Source: CAYZXT01 sp964482515
Lineage (GTDB): Bacteria; Elusimicrobiota; Elusimicrobia; FEN-1173
Length of the DNA stretch: 64,000 nucleotides
Assembly: GCA_964482515.1 (NCBI GenBank)
Contig: CAYZXT010000004.1
Span: forward strand, 75,374-139,373
Direction of reading: 5' to 3'
In this document: positions 24,576-33,401 of the stretch, piece by piece
Layout of the letters: each line of letters opens with the position of its first letter
Position numbering within the stretch: position 1 is the first letter of the stretch
Notes under the pieces: generated by a model
Seen by the model: the letters and a program-made list of their open reading frames with translations, nothing else
Told to the model about the DNA's origin: nothing
Database searches by the model: none
Made by a program: the position numbers and the translations under genes

Positions 24576-24811
24576 TGAAATCGCTCCTGATCGCCGCCGT
24601 CAAAACGTATCAAGCGTTATTTATCGGCGCGCGGCCCCGGTGCCGCTTCTGGCCGTCCTGTTCCGAATACTCTTTACAAGCGGTGCAGACCCACGGCGCG
24701 GCCGCGGGCGCATCCCTCACACTGCGGCGCATCCTGCGCTGCCATCCCTTGGGCGGCCATGGTTTTGATCCCGTGCCCGATTCCCTTTCTAAAGGACTTT
24801 CACACTCATGA
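24572..24811 (+). CDS. yidD: Membrane protein insertion efficiency factor YidD
   Basis: 79 residues, normal length. YidD is a small amphipathic protein that helps YidC-dependent insertion. The family core is FIGARPRCRFWPSCSEYSLQAV (blocks PRCRF and PSCSEYS) and HPLGGHGFDPVP. The two Met codons at the start overlap the rnpA stop, and its own stop overlaps the yidC start by 4 bases. Confidence 0.94.
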   Translation: MMKSLLIAAVKTYQALFIGARPRCRFWPSCSEYSLQAVQTHGAAAGASLTLRRILRCHPLGGHGFDPVPDSLSKGLSHS

Positions 24812-26346
24812 ATAAAAACATAGTCGTAGCCATGATCTTCTCGTTCGGCATCCTGCTGGGTTGGGATTATTTCGTCATGCGGCCCCAACGGGAAGCAATG
24901 AGAGCGGCCGCCGTCATGCCCGGCCCCTCGTCGATCGCATCATCGCCCGGCGCATCGTCCCCAAGCGCCTCCTCTCCCAGCTACCCATCATCCGTCCCCA
25001 CAGCACCCGTCGTCAAGCGCGTCGTGGAATACGAAGTGGGCACGAACCGGATTTCTTTCAACGCGCAGGGCGCCGGCATCGACCAATGGTGGATCCGGGA
25101 AAAGGACCGCTGGGACCCGGTGGTGGTGGAAATAACATCGGAGCGCCCGCTGGTAACGTTCCCGGAGCTGCAATTCGAGATCAAACGCCAGGGTGAACAG
25201 GAATTTGTTTTCACCGCCGCGCGGACCGACGGTCTCCAAATCAAGAAAACCTACCGCATCGCCAAAGACGGCCACGTGCACAACATCACAATGGAGCTGC
25301 GCAACGGCGGCAGCGCGCCCTTGGACGCCGGCTACAGCATCGGCTGGGGCCTGGGCATCGAATCCGGCGACGTCAATCCGAAAGAGCGCCTGGAAACACA
25401 GCGTGCCATTGCCCTGGAAGGGCCGCGCCTCTGGAAATTCAAAGCCGGCAACCACGAAGGCCATTATAGCTGGTGGGGTGTGGACGCCCGTTATTTCCTG
25501 GCCGCATTCCTGAATGACAAGAAGGAAAAACTGCAGCTCACCGTCCACAAGGTGGACAAGCTCTACAGCGTCCAGAAACTTTCCTCCGTCCCCCTCGCCC
25601 CCGGCGCGAGCCAAACGGAATCCCTGCGGATGTACGTTGGACCGAAAGGGTACTCCCAGCTCATGCAGCTCGGGCTCAACCTTGAACGGGCCGTGGATTT
25701 CGGTTTCTTCGCCACCATCGGACAATGGGTGCTCCGCTCCCTGTATTTCCTGAACAACATGACCCACAATTACGGATGGTCCATCCTCATCCTGACCATC
25801 GCCATCCAGATCCTGGTGATCCCTTTGACGGTGAAAAGCTTCACTCACGGGCAGCGCATGAAGGCGCTCCAGCCCCAGATGAAGAAATTGCAGACGCTGT
25901 ACAAGAGCGACCCGAAGCGGTTGAACACTGAAATGCTCCACCTCTATCAGAAGAACGGCCTGCGGTTCATGGGGATGGAAGGCTGCTTCCCCATGCTGAT
26001 CCAGCTGCCGATCTTCTGGGCGCTCTACACGACGCTGCGAAACGCCTTCGAGTTACGCGGCGCGCCCTGGATCCTGTGGATACACGATCTCTCGCTGGCC
26101 GACCCCTACTACGTACTGCCCGTGATCATGGGCCTGGGGATGTTCCTCCAGCAGAAAATGAGCGCCGTTTCCCTTGACCCGATGCAGGCCAAGATGATGT
26201 ATATTCTACCCGTCATGATGACCTTCATCTTCCTTAAGATGCCGTCGGGCCTCGTGCTTTATTGGTGCACCAACAGTTTGGTGGCCATCATCGTTCAGGC
26301 CATCCTGCTCAAGCGCCACGAGGCCGGAGAGCCGGCGATCGCCTGA
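24808..26346 (+). CDS. yidC: Membrane protein insertase YidC (Gram-negative type)
   Basis: 512 residues. One N-terminal membrane helix (IVVAMIFSFGILLGWDYFV), a Ser/Pro/Ala-rich linker (about 30-70) and a large periplasmic P1 beta domain (about 75-300) are the Gram-negative layout. The conserved insertase core follows with five helices (about 310-500): YGWSILILTIAIQILVIPLT, FPMLIQLPIFWALYTTLRNAFELR and SGLVLYWCTNSLVAI. The hydrophilic-groove Arg is in the first of these core regions. It inserts inner-membrane proteins with or without SecYEG. Overlaps yidD (4 bases) and jag (1 base). Confidence 0.95.
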   Translation: MNKNIVVAMIFSFGILLGWDYFVMRPQREAMRAAAVMPGPSSIASSPGASSPSASSPSYPSSVPTAPVVKRVVEYEVGTNRISFNAQGAGIDQWWIREKDRWDPVVVEITSERPLVTFPELQFEIKRQGEQEFVFTAARTDGLQIKKTYRIAKDGHVHNITMELRNGGSAPLDAGYSIGWGLGIESGDVNPKERLETQRAIALEGPRLWKFKAGNHEGHYSWWGVDARYFLAAFLNDKKEKLQLTVHKVDKLYSVQKLSSVPLAPGASQTESLRMYVGPKGYSQLMQLGLNLERAVDFGFFATIGQWVLRSLYFLNNMTHNYGWSILILTIAIQILVIPLTVKSFTHGQRMKALQPQMKKLQTLYKSDPKRLNTEMLHLYQKNGLRFMGMEGCFPMLIQLPIFWALYTTLRNAFELRGAPWILWIHDLSLADPYYVLPVIMGLGMFLQQKMSAVSLDPMQAKMMYILPVMMTFIFLKMPSGLVLYWCTNSLVAIIVQAILLKRHEAGEPAIA

Positions 26347-27572
26347 TGTCTCCCATGAAAGACTGGACAGGCTACGCCGAATCCGTCGAGGAAGCGCTCA
26401 AGCGAGGCCTGAAGAAATTGGGCCTGACCCGCGACGAGGTCCAAATGGACATCATCTCCGAGCGAACCTCAGCCCTCTTCAGCATGATGGACTACCGGCG
26501 GGTGAAGGTAAAGCTGACGCCGAAACCGGGCGTCCAGCCGGCGGCGGCCAAGAACCCGCGTTTCGATGACCGGCGCCGCCGTGATGAACGGCCCGGACGA
26601 CGCCCGGAACAACGGGAGAAGAATTTCCGGGACCGTCCCGACCGCGACCGCAATCCCCAGCGCAAGGATTTTTCGCGTGACCAGCAGGGGAACCGCGGCC
26701 AGGACCGCCGTCGCGACCAAAATCAAAAACCCTTCGGCCGCGACCGCAGGGAGGAGAACCAGGACCGCCGACGCGACAACCGGCCGCAGCGCGATCAGAA
26801 CCGTCCGCCGGAAAACCGCAGGCCCTTCCAACAACAGCGCGACAGGAACCGTCCGCAGCCGCCGGCCCAAAATGTTCCTAGGCCTCAAGCGGAAGCCCCG
26901 TTTGTCCCCTCCGCGATGGACCTTCCCGAGATCCCTTTGGATTTCAGGCGACCGTCTTCCATCGATCAGCCGGAGCAAGCACAGGCTGCTCCGATAGAAA
27001 CAGGTTCTCCTTCGCAGGAAAGCTCTTTACCCATCATATCGTCGCCTATAATTTCCATCCCTCCAGAAAGAGTTCAACCCATGGACCCATCCGCCATCGA
27101 AACGCATCTCTCCCGCTGGAAAGAACTGCTCGGCTGGGAAGACCTCTCCTGGTCCGTCAAACAAGCGGAAGGCCGCCGGCTGCCCATCGTTTTATCGACG
27201 GCGAAAGGGGACAGGCTCATGGGCCCGAGCGGCGAAACCCTGGAGGCCTTTGAATATCTCTTCAACCTCGTCCTGACGCAGGAAGCCAAAGACGCCCCCG
27301 CCGTGCAGTTCGGCATGGAAGGCTTCGACAATCCAAAAAACCAACGGCTCATTGACCTCGCGAAACGCGCCGCGGCCGAGGTCCGCCGCTCGCGGACCCT
27401 TTATCGCATGGACCCCATGCCGCCCGCGGACCGGAAGATCATTCACCAGGCCCTGGCCAACGAATCGGACGTGGAAACCGCGTCCGAAGGCGAAGGTCCA
27501 TTCCGGAAAGTGGTGGTCCGTCTTAAATCGGGCGGATCGTCCGCCCCGAGACCGGGAACCTGGAAACGCTGA
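26346..27572 (+). CDS. jag: Jag/KhpB RNA-binding protein with a long basic linker
   Basis: 408 residues from ATG 26346, which overlaps the yidC stop (TGATG). The Jag_N domain covers about 5-55 (YAESVEEALKRGLKKLGL). Residues about 70-190 are a low-complexity Arg/Asp/Asn/Gln/Pro tract. A less charged linker leads to a KH domain at about 285-330 (GDRLMGPSGETLEAFEYLFN) and an R3H domain at about 335-395 whose signature Arg/His is DRKIIHQAL. Most Jag proteins are 200-300 residues, so the linker is unusually long and RGG-like. It probably binds RNA near the membrane insertion site. Confidence 0.88.
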   Translation: MSPMKDWTGYAESVEEALKRGLKKLGLTRDEVQMDIISERTSALFSMMDYRRVKVKLTPKPGVQPAAAKNPRFDDRRRRDERPGRRPEQREKNFRDRPDRDRNPQRKDFSRDQQGNRGQDRRRDQNQKPFGRDRREENQDRRRDNRPQRDQNRPPENRRPFQQQRDRNRPQPPAQNVPRPQAEAPFVPSAMDLPEIPLDFRRPSSIDQPEQAQAAPIETGSPSQESSLPIISSPIISIPPERVQPMDPSAIETHLSRWKELLGWEDLSWSVKQAEGRRLPIVLSTAKGDRLMGPSGETLEAFEYLFNLVLTQEAKDAPAVQFGMEGFDNPKNQRLIDLAKRAAAEVRRSRTLYRMDPMPPADRKIIHQALANESDVETASEGEGPFRKVVVRLKSGGSSAPRPGTWKR

Positions 27573-27582
27573 TTTTTAATCC

Positions 27583-27677
27583 GTCGTTCCGGCGAAAACC
27601 GGAACCCATGTTTTTCATTTCCTCATACAAGAACCCATAAATCACGGATTCCGGCTGGAGACATTCCGGAATGACGG
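27583..27677. repeat. Intergenic double-hairpin repeat, copy B
   Basis: GTTCCGG (27586-27592) pairs with CCGGAAC (27599-27605); ATTCCGG (27648-27654) pairs with CCGGAAT (27666-27672). It lies between jag and mnmE and ends with the family hallmark CCGGAATGAC. Confidence 0.7.
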
Positions 27678-27690
27678 CGTTCCTTTTCTA

Positions 27691-29109
27691 ATGCCACAGA
27701 AACCACCCGCTCTCGAAGACACCATCATCGCCATCGCCACGCCTCTCGGCGAAGGAGGCCTGGGCGTCCTCCGCATCGCCGGCCCCGAAGCCCTGAAGAC
27801 CGCCGCGAATATTTTCCGCGCCAAAAAATCCTTGCTTGAAACTCCTTCGCACACGGCCGTCCACGGCCGCCTGATGGACGGCGATACCGTCCTGGACGAA
27901 TGCGTCGCCACGGTTTTCCGCGCCCCGCGTTCCTACACGGGCGAAGATGTGGTGGAACTTTCTTGCCACGGCGGCGTCCTACTCATGAAGCGCGCTCTCG
28001 CCCTCGGCCTGGCCGCGGGAGCGCGCATGGCCGAACCGGGTGAATTCACACGCCGGGCTTTTTTAAACGGCAAAATGGATTTGGCCCAAGCCGAAGCGGT
28101 GGGAGATTTGATCGCGGCGCAGTCGGAAACCATGCGCCGCCTGTCCGTGGACCAGCTCGAGGGAAAGCTTTCCGCCTTCCTCCAGGGCGTCCGGCGCGCC
28201 ATCCTTGATCTTCTAGCGCAGATGGAAGCCAATTTGGATTTTGTGGACGATGAAGTGCCGGCGCTCCCGCGGGAAGAATTTCTGAAGCGCGCCGCGGCCG
28301 TCGCTTCGGACATCAGCGCCCTGCTCGCGACCGCGCCCCAGGGCCGGCTGGTCCGCGAAGGGCTGCGCATCGCCATCGTCGGAAAACCGAACGCCGGAAA
28401 ATCATCCCTTTTCAACGCCCTGCTGCGCGCGGACCGCGCCATCGTGACGGACATCCCCGGCACGACCCGCGACACGCTGGAGGAAAAAGCGCTGCTCGGC
28501 TCGGTGCCCGTGGTGCTCACGGACACGGCCGGCCTCCGCGCCGAAGGGGACGCGGTGGAAAAGGAAGGCATGGCCCGTACGCGGCGCGCCTTCGAACACG
28601 CGGACCGCATCCTTTGGGTGATGGACGCTTCCCGGCCATTTTCCGATGAAGACGAGAGGGTCGCGAAGCTGGTGTCCGGAAGGAACGTGGTCCCGGCGTT
28701 GAACAAGAGCGACCTTCTGCCGGACGCGCAGAGAAATTCCGCGTCGCCGGCGGTCCGGACCGCGTCGCAAAAAGCCCGGGACTCCTTCGGGGGAGACATC
28801 CCCCTGGTGCTGACCTCCGCGGTCACGGGGCTCGGCCTCGACGATTTGCGTCTCGCTCTTCTGGGAAAAGACAGCATCTCCGAAGCGTCCCAGGCGCCCA
28901 CGGTCGTCCGCCTGCGCCATGAAAACCTGTTGCGCCAGGCTTTGGCCGCCCTGGAAGAGGCGCGGCGGGACGCGGAAAAAGGGCTCGGCGACGAATGCCT
29001 GTCGCTGTCGCTCCGAAAATCCCTGGAATCCGTCGACCAGATCACCGGAGAACAAACGGATGACGCCATTTTGGATTCAATCTTTTCGAAGTTCTGTATT
29101 GGGAAATAA
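27691..29109 (+). CDS. mnmE: tRNA modification GTPase MnmE
   Basis: 472 residues. With MnmG it builds the 5-carboxymethylaminomethyl group on wobble U34. The N-terminal folate-binding domain has DTIIAIATPLGEGGLGVLRI. A helical domain encloses the G domain with GKPNAGKSSLFN (G1), DIPGTTRD (G2/switch), DTAGLR (G3) and NKSD (G4). It ends CIGK, the catalytic Cys motif. It follows the yidC-jag run, its usual neighbourhood. mnmG is not in the window. Confidence 0.96.
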   Translation: MPQKPPALEDTIIAIATPLGEGGLGVLRIAGPEALKTAANIFRAKKSLLETPSHTAVHGRLMDGDTVLDECVATVFRAPRSYTGEDVVELSCHGGVLLMKRALALGLAAGARMAEPGEFTRRAFLNGKMDLAQAEAVGDLIAAQSETMRRLSVDQLEGKLSAFLQGVRRAILDLLAQMEANLDFVDDEVPALPREEFLKRAAAVASDISALLATAPQGRLVREGLRIAIVGKPNAGKSSLFNALLRADRAIVTDIPGTTRDTLEEKALLGSVPVVLTDTAGLRAEGDAVEKEGMARTRRAFEHADRILWVMDASRPFSDEDERVAKLVSGRNVVPALNKSDLLPDAQRNSASPAVRTASQKARDSFGGDIPLVLTSAVTGLGLDDLRLALLGKDSISEASQAPTVVRLRHENLLRQALAALEEARRDAEKGLGDECLSLSLRKSLESVDQITGEQTDDAILDSIFSKFCIGK

Positions 29110-29128
29110 GGTGCGCGCCGCGTCCTCA

Positions 29129-29998
29129 ATGAAAAGGCTCCTCCTGGCCGGATTCATTTCCCTCGCCCTCTCCCCGTCTCTTTTCGCCAGGGGCCGGCAG
29201 CCTCCCGCGCTTCATTTCACGATCGATCCCTCCACGGTCACGGCCGGCAACACGCTGTCGGTGACCATGCGGTCCGAATCGGAGTTCGAAAAAGCCTTCA
29301 TCACTTTCCATCATAAGCGGTCCGATTTCTATCCCGTCGGCGGGAACGAATGGCGCGCGCTCATCGGGCTTACCAGCACGGAGCCTCCCGGCCGGAAAGC
29401 CGCGCGTTTCACCGTCGAACTCTCCAAACGCCACGTCCACCAGAGCACCGTCGCGTTCGTGGTGCAGGCGGGCACCTATCCTGTCAGCCGCCTCAAACTG
29501 ACGAAGCAAAAGGACGCGCTCGTCAAACAGATGGAGCATGACGCCAAAATTCTGGACGCGGTTTACCGGACACCCGGCGTCCGAGAAAAACTCTGGGACG
29601 GATTATTCGTGATGCCGGCCACCGGCATCGTTTCTTCCGTCTACGGCGCCCGGCGCGCCTACGGGCCCCGCAAATTCACCCAGCCGCATACCGGCGTGGA
29701 CATCGCCAACAAGACCGGCACGGAGATTTTCGCTCCCAACCGCGGCAAAGTGGCTTTCGTCGGATGGCTCGACAGTTTCGGCAACGCCGTGGTACTGGAC
29801 CACGGCCAGGGCGTTTTTTCATATTATCTCCACATGGAAAAATCCCTGGTGAAAGAAGGCGATATGGCGGAAAGCGGGACCTTGTTGGGCCTGATGGGAT
29901 CCGAAGGGGTCGCCACGGGTCCGCACCTCCACTGGTCCTTCGTGGTCGGCGGCGTGCGCGTGGACGCCCTGGAATGGACCAGGCGGGTCTTCCGATGA
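29129..29998 (+). CDS. Secreted M23 (LytM) metallopeptidase
   Basis: 289 residues from ATG 29129; a GTG at 29111 in the same frame is an alternative. A signal peptide ends near residue 20 (LLLAGFISLALSPSLFARG). An immunoglobulin-like N-terminal region covers about 25-120. The M23 domain spans about 165-285: HTGVDIANKTGTEIFAP (first metal His and Asp), YYLHM, and GPHLHWSF (second His pair). All zinc and catalytic residues are present, so it should cut peptidoglycan cross-links. Its stop overlaps the CDF gene by ATGA. Confidence 0.9.
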   Translation: MKRLLLAGFISLALSPSLFARGRQPPALHFTIDPSTVTAGNTLSVTMRSESEFEKAFITFHHKRSDFYPVGGNEWRALIGLTSTEPPGRKAARFTVELSKRHVHQSTVAFVVQAGTYPVSRLKLTKQKDALVKQMEHDAKILDAVYRTPGVREKLWDGLFVMPATGIVSSVYGARRAYGPRKFTQPHTGVDIANKTGTEIFAPNRGKVAFVGWLDSFGNAVVLDHGQGVFSYYLHMEKSLVKEGDMAESGTLLGLMGSEGVATGPHLHWSFVVGGVRVDALEWTRRVFR

Positions 29999-30912
29999 AA
30001 CAGCACGAGCACGAAGAGTCTTCCCTAAAACCCCAGGGGGCGCTGCTCTTCGCCGCGGCCTTGACCGCCCTGACCTTCGTGGTCGAGTTGGGCGGCGGGT
30101 GGTGGACGAACTCCATCGCCCTCCTTTCCGACTCGGGTCACGTGTTCATGGACATGATGGCGCTTCTGTTTTCGTTCTCCGCCCTGCGGCTGGCGCAGCG
30201 GCCCATCAGCAACCGGCGAACCTTTGGCCTCCACCGACTCGAAGTCTTCGCCGCTTTCCTCAACGGCGTGCTCGTCTCGGTCATCGCGATCGGGATCGTC
30301 ATCGAGTCGTTGCTGCGGCTGAAGACGCCGCCGCCCGTCCGGACCGGACCGATGCTGCTGATCGCCGTAGGCGGGCTGGTCGTCAATTTGATCGTCGCGT
30401 GGCGGTTGCACGATTTCTCGCGGAGGGACATCAACATGCGCGGGGCTTTCCTCCATGTGATGGGAGACGCCCTGGCCAGCATCGGCGTCGTGGCCGGCGG
30501 ACTGCTCATGCGTTGGACCAAGAACTATGTTTTCGACCCCATCGTCGGTTTTTTCATCGCCTTCATCATCGTGATCAACGCCGTCAGGCTGCTCAAGGAT
30601 TCCATCGACATCCTGCTGGAAGCCGTCCCGAAGAACATGACCCTGGAGGAAGTGGTGGACAGCATGCGCGCCGTGCCGGGCGTTGCCCAAGTGGAAGACA
30701 CGCATATTTGGAACATCTGCTCCCACTTGAGATCGCTCTCCGCGCACGTGACCCTGACTCCGGAAGCCAGGGAGCGGCAGGAAACCGTGACGGAAACGCT
30801 TTCCGGCATGCTGAAGGATCGCTACGCCATCAACCACGCGACGATCCAGATCCGCTTTTCCGACTGGAACAATCCCCGGAGAGGATCCTCTGAACCTCAT
30901 TCCAATCCTTAA
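29995..30912 (+). CDS. Cation diffusion facilitator (zinc/cadmium efflux)
   Basis: 305 residues from the ATG overlapping the M23 stop. Six membrane helices occupy about 15-215. Metal site residues appear as SDSGHVFMD in helix 2 and HVMGDALAS in helix 5, the His-Asp pairs of zinc-transporting CDF proteins (CzcD/ZitB type). A C-terminal cytosolic domain (about 220-295) has QVEDTHIWNIC and HVTLTPE. The His/Glu-rich start (KQHEHEES) may bind metal. The next gene appears to start inside its 3' end. Confidence 0.92.
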   Translation: MKQHEHEESSLKPQGALLFAAALTALTFVVELGGGWWTNSIALLSDSGHVFMDMMALLFSFSALRLAQRPISNRRTFGLHRLEVFAAFLNGVLVSVIAIGIVIESLLRLKTPPPVRTGPMLLIAVGGLVVNLIVAWRLHDFSRRDINMRGAFLHVMGDALASIGVVAGGLLMRWTKNYVFDPIVGFFIAFIIVINAVRLLKDSIDILLEAVPKNMTLEEVVDSMRAVPGVAQVEDTHIWNICSHLRSLSAHVTLTPEARERQETVTETLSGMLKDRYAINHATIQIRFSDWNNPRRGSSEPHSNP

Positions 30913-32944
30913 ATCCCGCCTGCCCCTGGCCTTCGCCCTGATCGCCGTCCTGCTGCCGGGCGTTTTCCATACCATTTATACCTTCCAATATTTCCGTCCT
31001 TCGGCGGAAGAGTTCATCCCCGTGATCTGGCCCTGGGGCCCGCGCCTCATCGGGCTTTGGCTCGGGCATCTGCCGCGGCTCCTCGCCGCCGCGCTGTTCT
31101 TCCTGTCGCTGCCGGGACTGGGAGGATTTCTCCTGCGGCGGCTGGGCCTGGACCGTTGGCGGAGTTTCTTCGTCGACAGCGGCGCGGCGTTGGTTTTTTG
31201 GGCAATCCTCGGATTTCTCCTCGCCGCCGCCGGGCTGTCCCAGCCGCGCACGCTCCAGGCCGTTTCGATCATTCTCTGCGCCGCGGGCTTGACGCTGTTC
31301 CCCAGGCAGCTTATGCGCCGACTCGTCCTGCCGAATGACCTCCCTTCGCGCCTATTGATCTTAGGTCTATCGCTCGTTGGGGTTTTGCTTTTGTTGAGCA
31401 CTTTGGTGCCGGACACATTCTACGACGCCCTGGCCTACCACCTGGCCGTCCCCCAACTCTATCTGCAGACCGGACGCCTGACGGACCAGCCCGACAACCA
31501 CCTGACGCGCCTTCCCGGATTGATCCAGACCCTGAACCTCTGGGGATTGGCCTGGAGCGACGACCGGTTGTGCAAGCTTTTGAACCTCGGATTTTTCACA
31601 CTGATGATCGCGGCCCCGGCGGCGTGGCTGGGCCGGCGGGTATCGCGCCGCGCCGGGCTTTGGGCCGCCCTGATGATGGCGAGTTGTCCACTGTTCGTCG
31701 TCAACGCCTGGTCCTGCACCAACGACCTGCTTTGCGGCTTTTTCTTTTTCCTTTCCCTATCCTTGTGGATGGAGACCGGCGACGGGCCGGAGGCACCGCA
31801 GTCCGGCGCCATGCTGGCCGGGTTTTTCTTCGGCGCGGCCGCGGCCGTCAAATACACAGCCCTCTTCGCGGCGCCCTTCTTCATGCTGGAATTCATCCTC
31901 CGCGGCCTGCGGGAACCGAAGCGGACGTTTTCTTTCGCGATGGCCTTCGGCGCCGGAGCGGTGTTCCCCCTGCTCCCGTGGTGGCTGCGCACGGGGTTTT
32001 GGACCGGCAATCCTTTCTTTCCCAAAGCCACGGCCATCCTCGGCGGCGCCGCGCCGGAAGACCTGTCCCTGCTGAACGGCTGGGCGGACACGCTCCGCTT
32101 CGAAGGTTCCTTCTGGACGAGGCTGCTTTCGCTTTTCCAGGAGAGCCTGACGGGGGTGCAGCACGGCCGCTTCGGGTTCCTCGGCCCCGCGCTCATCATG
32201 ACCCTCGCCCTGATGCTCTTCCTGCGCGACCGGAAATCCCTGCAGCCGCTGATGCTGTGCGCGGTGGTCTCCTATACTTTCTTCGCCGCCTCTTCGGGGC
32301 GTTCACGCTACTTCATCCCGCAACTGCCCCTGTTCTTCATCATGGGGGCCGTGTGCCTGGAGGACTACCTGAACGCCGGAGCGTCGGCCCCGTTCAGCGG
32401 CGGACGATGGAATCCGACCAACCCAGGCCATTGGCTCCAGGCTTCCCTGGCGGCCGTGGTCATGCTCAACCTGTTCTGGCTGGTGCTGGTGTTCCAACGG
32501 TATGATCAGGGATGGGGAGTGATCTGGGGGCGGGAGAGCGAGCGGGACTATCTGCGCGCCGAACACATCGGCGTCTACGGACATCCGACGCAGCGGGCGT
32601 TCGATTATGTGTCCGCGCACAACGAAGGCGGGAAGATTTTTCTCATCGGCGAAGCCCGGACCTTCCGGTCGCCGCTTCCGACCCGCGCGGCCGGCGCTTT
32701 CAACGTCCCCACTTACGCGCGCTGGGAGCAGGAGGCGCCCACACCCGACGCGTTCCTGGAAAAGCTCCGCGCCGCGGGGTTCAGCTATCTGTTGGTCAAC
32801 GTGCCCGAGATGAAGCGCGTCACGCCGGAACCATACCGGACCGACGCCGACATCCGCCTGCTCGGCGCGGTCTTCGACCGCCTGGCGCCGCCGCTCTACC
32901 GGGACCAATGGACGATCCTTTTTAAAATTCCGCAGGTGACGTGA
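30890..32944 (+). CDS. Multi-pass membrane glycosyltransferase-like protein (GT-C fold)
   Basis: 684 residues if the start is CTG 30890, which has GGAGAGG 5 bases upstream. The first conventional start, GTG 31022, lacks such a site and would drop the first membrane helix (PLAFALIAVLLPGVF). About a dozen hydrophobic helices follow. The first large loop has DTFYDALAYHLAVPQLYL and QPDNHLTRLPGL, resembling the Asp-containing loop of GT39/ArnT-type lipid-linked sugar transferases. The C-terminal 150 residues are a soluble domain (VSAHNEGGKIFLIGEAR). The donor and acceptor are unknown. Confidence 0.7.
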   Translation: MNLIPILKSRLPLAFALIAVLLPGVFHTIYTFQYFRPSAEEFIPVIWPWGPRLIGLWLGHLPRLLAAALFFLSLPGLGGFLLRRLGLDRWRSFFVDSGAALVFWAILGFLLAAAGLSQPRTLQAVSIILCAAGLTLFPRQLMRRLVLPNDLPSRLLILGLSLVGVLLLLSTLVPDTFYDALAYHLAVPQLYLQTGRLTDQPDNHLTRLPGLIQTLNLWGLAWSDDRLCKLLNLGFFTLMIAAPAAWLGRRVSRRAGLWAALMMASCPLFVVNAWSCTNDLLCGFFFFLSLSLWMETGDGPEAPQSGAMLAGFFFGAAAAVKYTALFAAPFFMLEFILRGLREPKRTFSFAMAFGAGAVFPLLPWWLRTGFWTGNPFFPKATAILGGAAPEDLSLLNGWADTLRFEGSFWTRLLSLFQESLTGVQHGRFGFLGPALIMTLALMLFLRDRKSLQPLMLCAVVSYTFFAASSGRSRYFIPQLPLFFIMGAVCLEDYLNAGASAPFSGGRWNPTNPGHWLQASLAAVVMLNLFWLVLVFQRYDQGWGVIWGRESERDYLRAEHIGVYGHPTQRAFDYVSAHNEGGKIFLIGEARTFRSPLPTRAAGAFNVPTYARWEQEAPTPDAFLEKLRAAGFSYLLVNVPEMKRVTPEPYRTDADIRLLGAVFDRLAPPLYRDQWTILFKIPQVT

Positions 32945-32951
32945 GGTCCCC

Positions 32952-33401
32952 ATGCCCAAAGCGACGGACCAACTCCTCAAAGACCACAAAATGATCCGGA
33001 AGGTGCTTGAAGGCCTCTCGCCGGAAAAACCGCGTTTTCCCCAGCTCATGAAAACGCTCCAGCGCATCGTGGTCGCCCACGCCTGGTTCGAGGACGTGAT
33101 CTTCCTTCCGGCGTTCGAGGCCGAGCCGCTGCTGCACCGCCGGTTCACGGGGGAAATCCAACAGGAACACAAGGACATCGAGACGCTGCTGAAGCTGCTG
33201 CGGAAAACTCCCGCGGAAAAGACCGGGGACCTTTCCGCCTATTTCCTGCAGCTGACGACGGTGTTGGACACGCACTTCAAGAAGGAAGAGGACGCGCTGT
33301 TCCCGCTGGCGGAGAAAATTTTGAACGAGGAGGGGTTGAACGAACTGGCCTCGGAGATGGAGCGGCGGAAAACCGAAGTCCGGGACCTGACGGACGACTA
33401 A
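32952..33401 (+). CDS. Hemerythrin-like HHE domain protein
   Basis: 149 residues, all helical. Candidate iron ligands are His11 (LLKDHKMI), His43 and Glu47 (VAHAWFEDV), His61-region and His74 with Glu77 (QQEHKDIE) and His108 with Glu112 (DTHFKKEEDALFP). This matches the H-HxxxE-H-HxxxE di-iron pattern. Such proteins bind oxygen or nitric oxide or protect iron centres. It lies 7 bases after the membrane glycosyltransferase gene and converges, by overlapping stops, with the hybrid kinase. Confidence 0.85.
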   Translation: MPKATDQLLKDHKMIRKVLEGLSPEKPRFPQLMKTLQRIVVAHAWFEDVIFLPAFEAEPLLHRRFTGEIQQEHKDIETLLKLLRKTPAEKTGDLSAYFLQLTTVLDTHFKKEEDALFPLAEKILNEEGLNELASEMERRKTEVRDLTDD

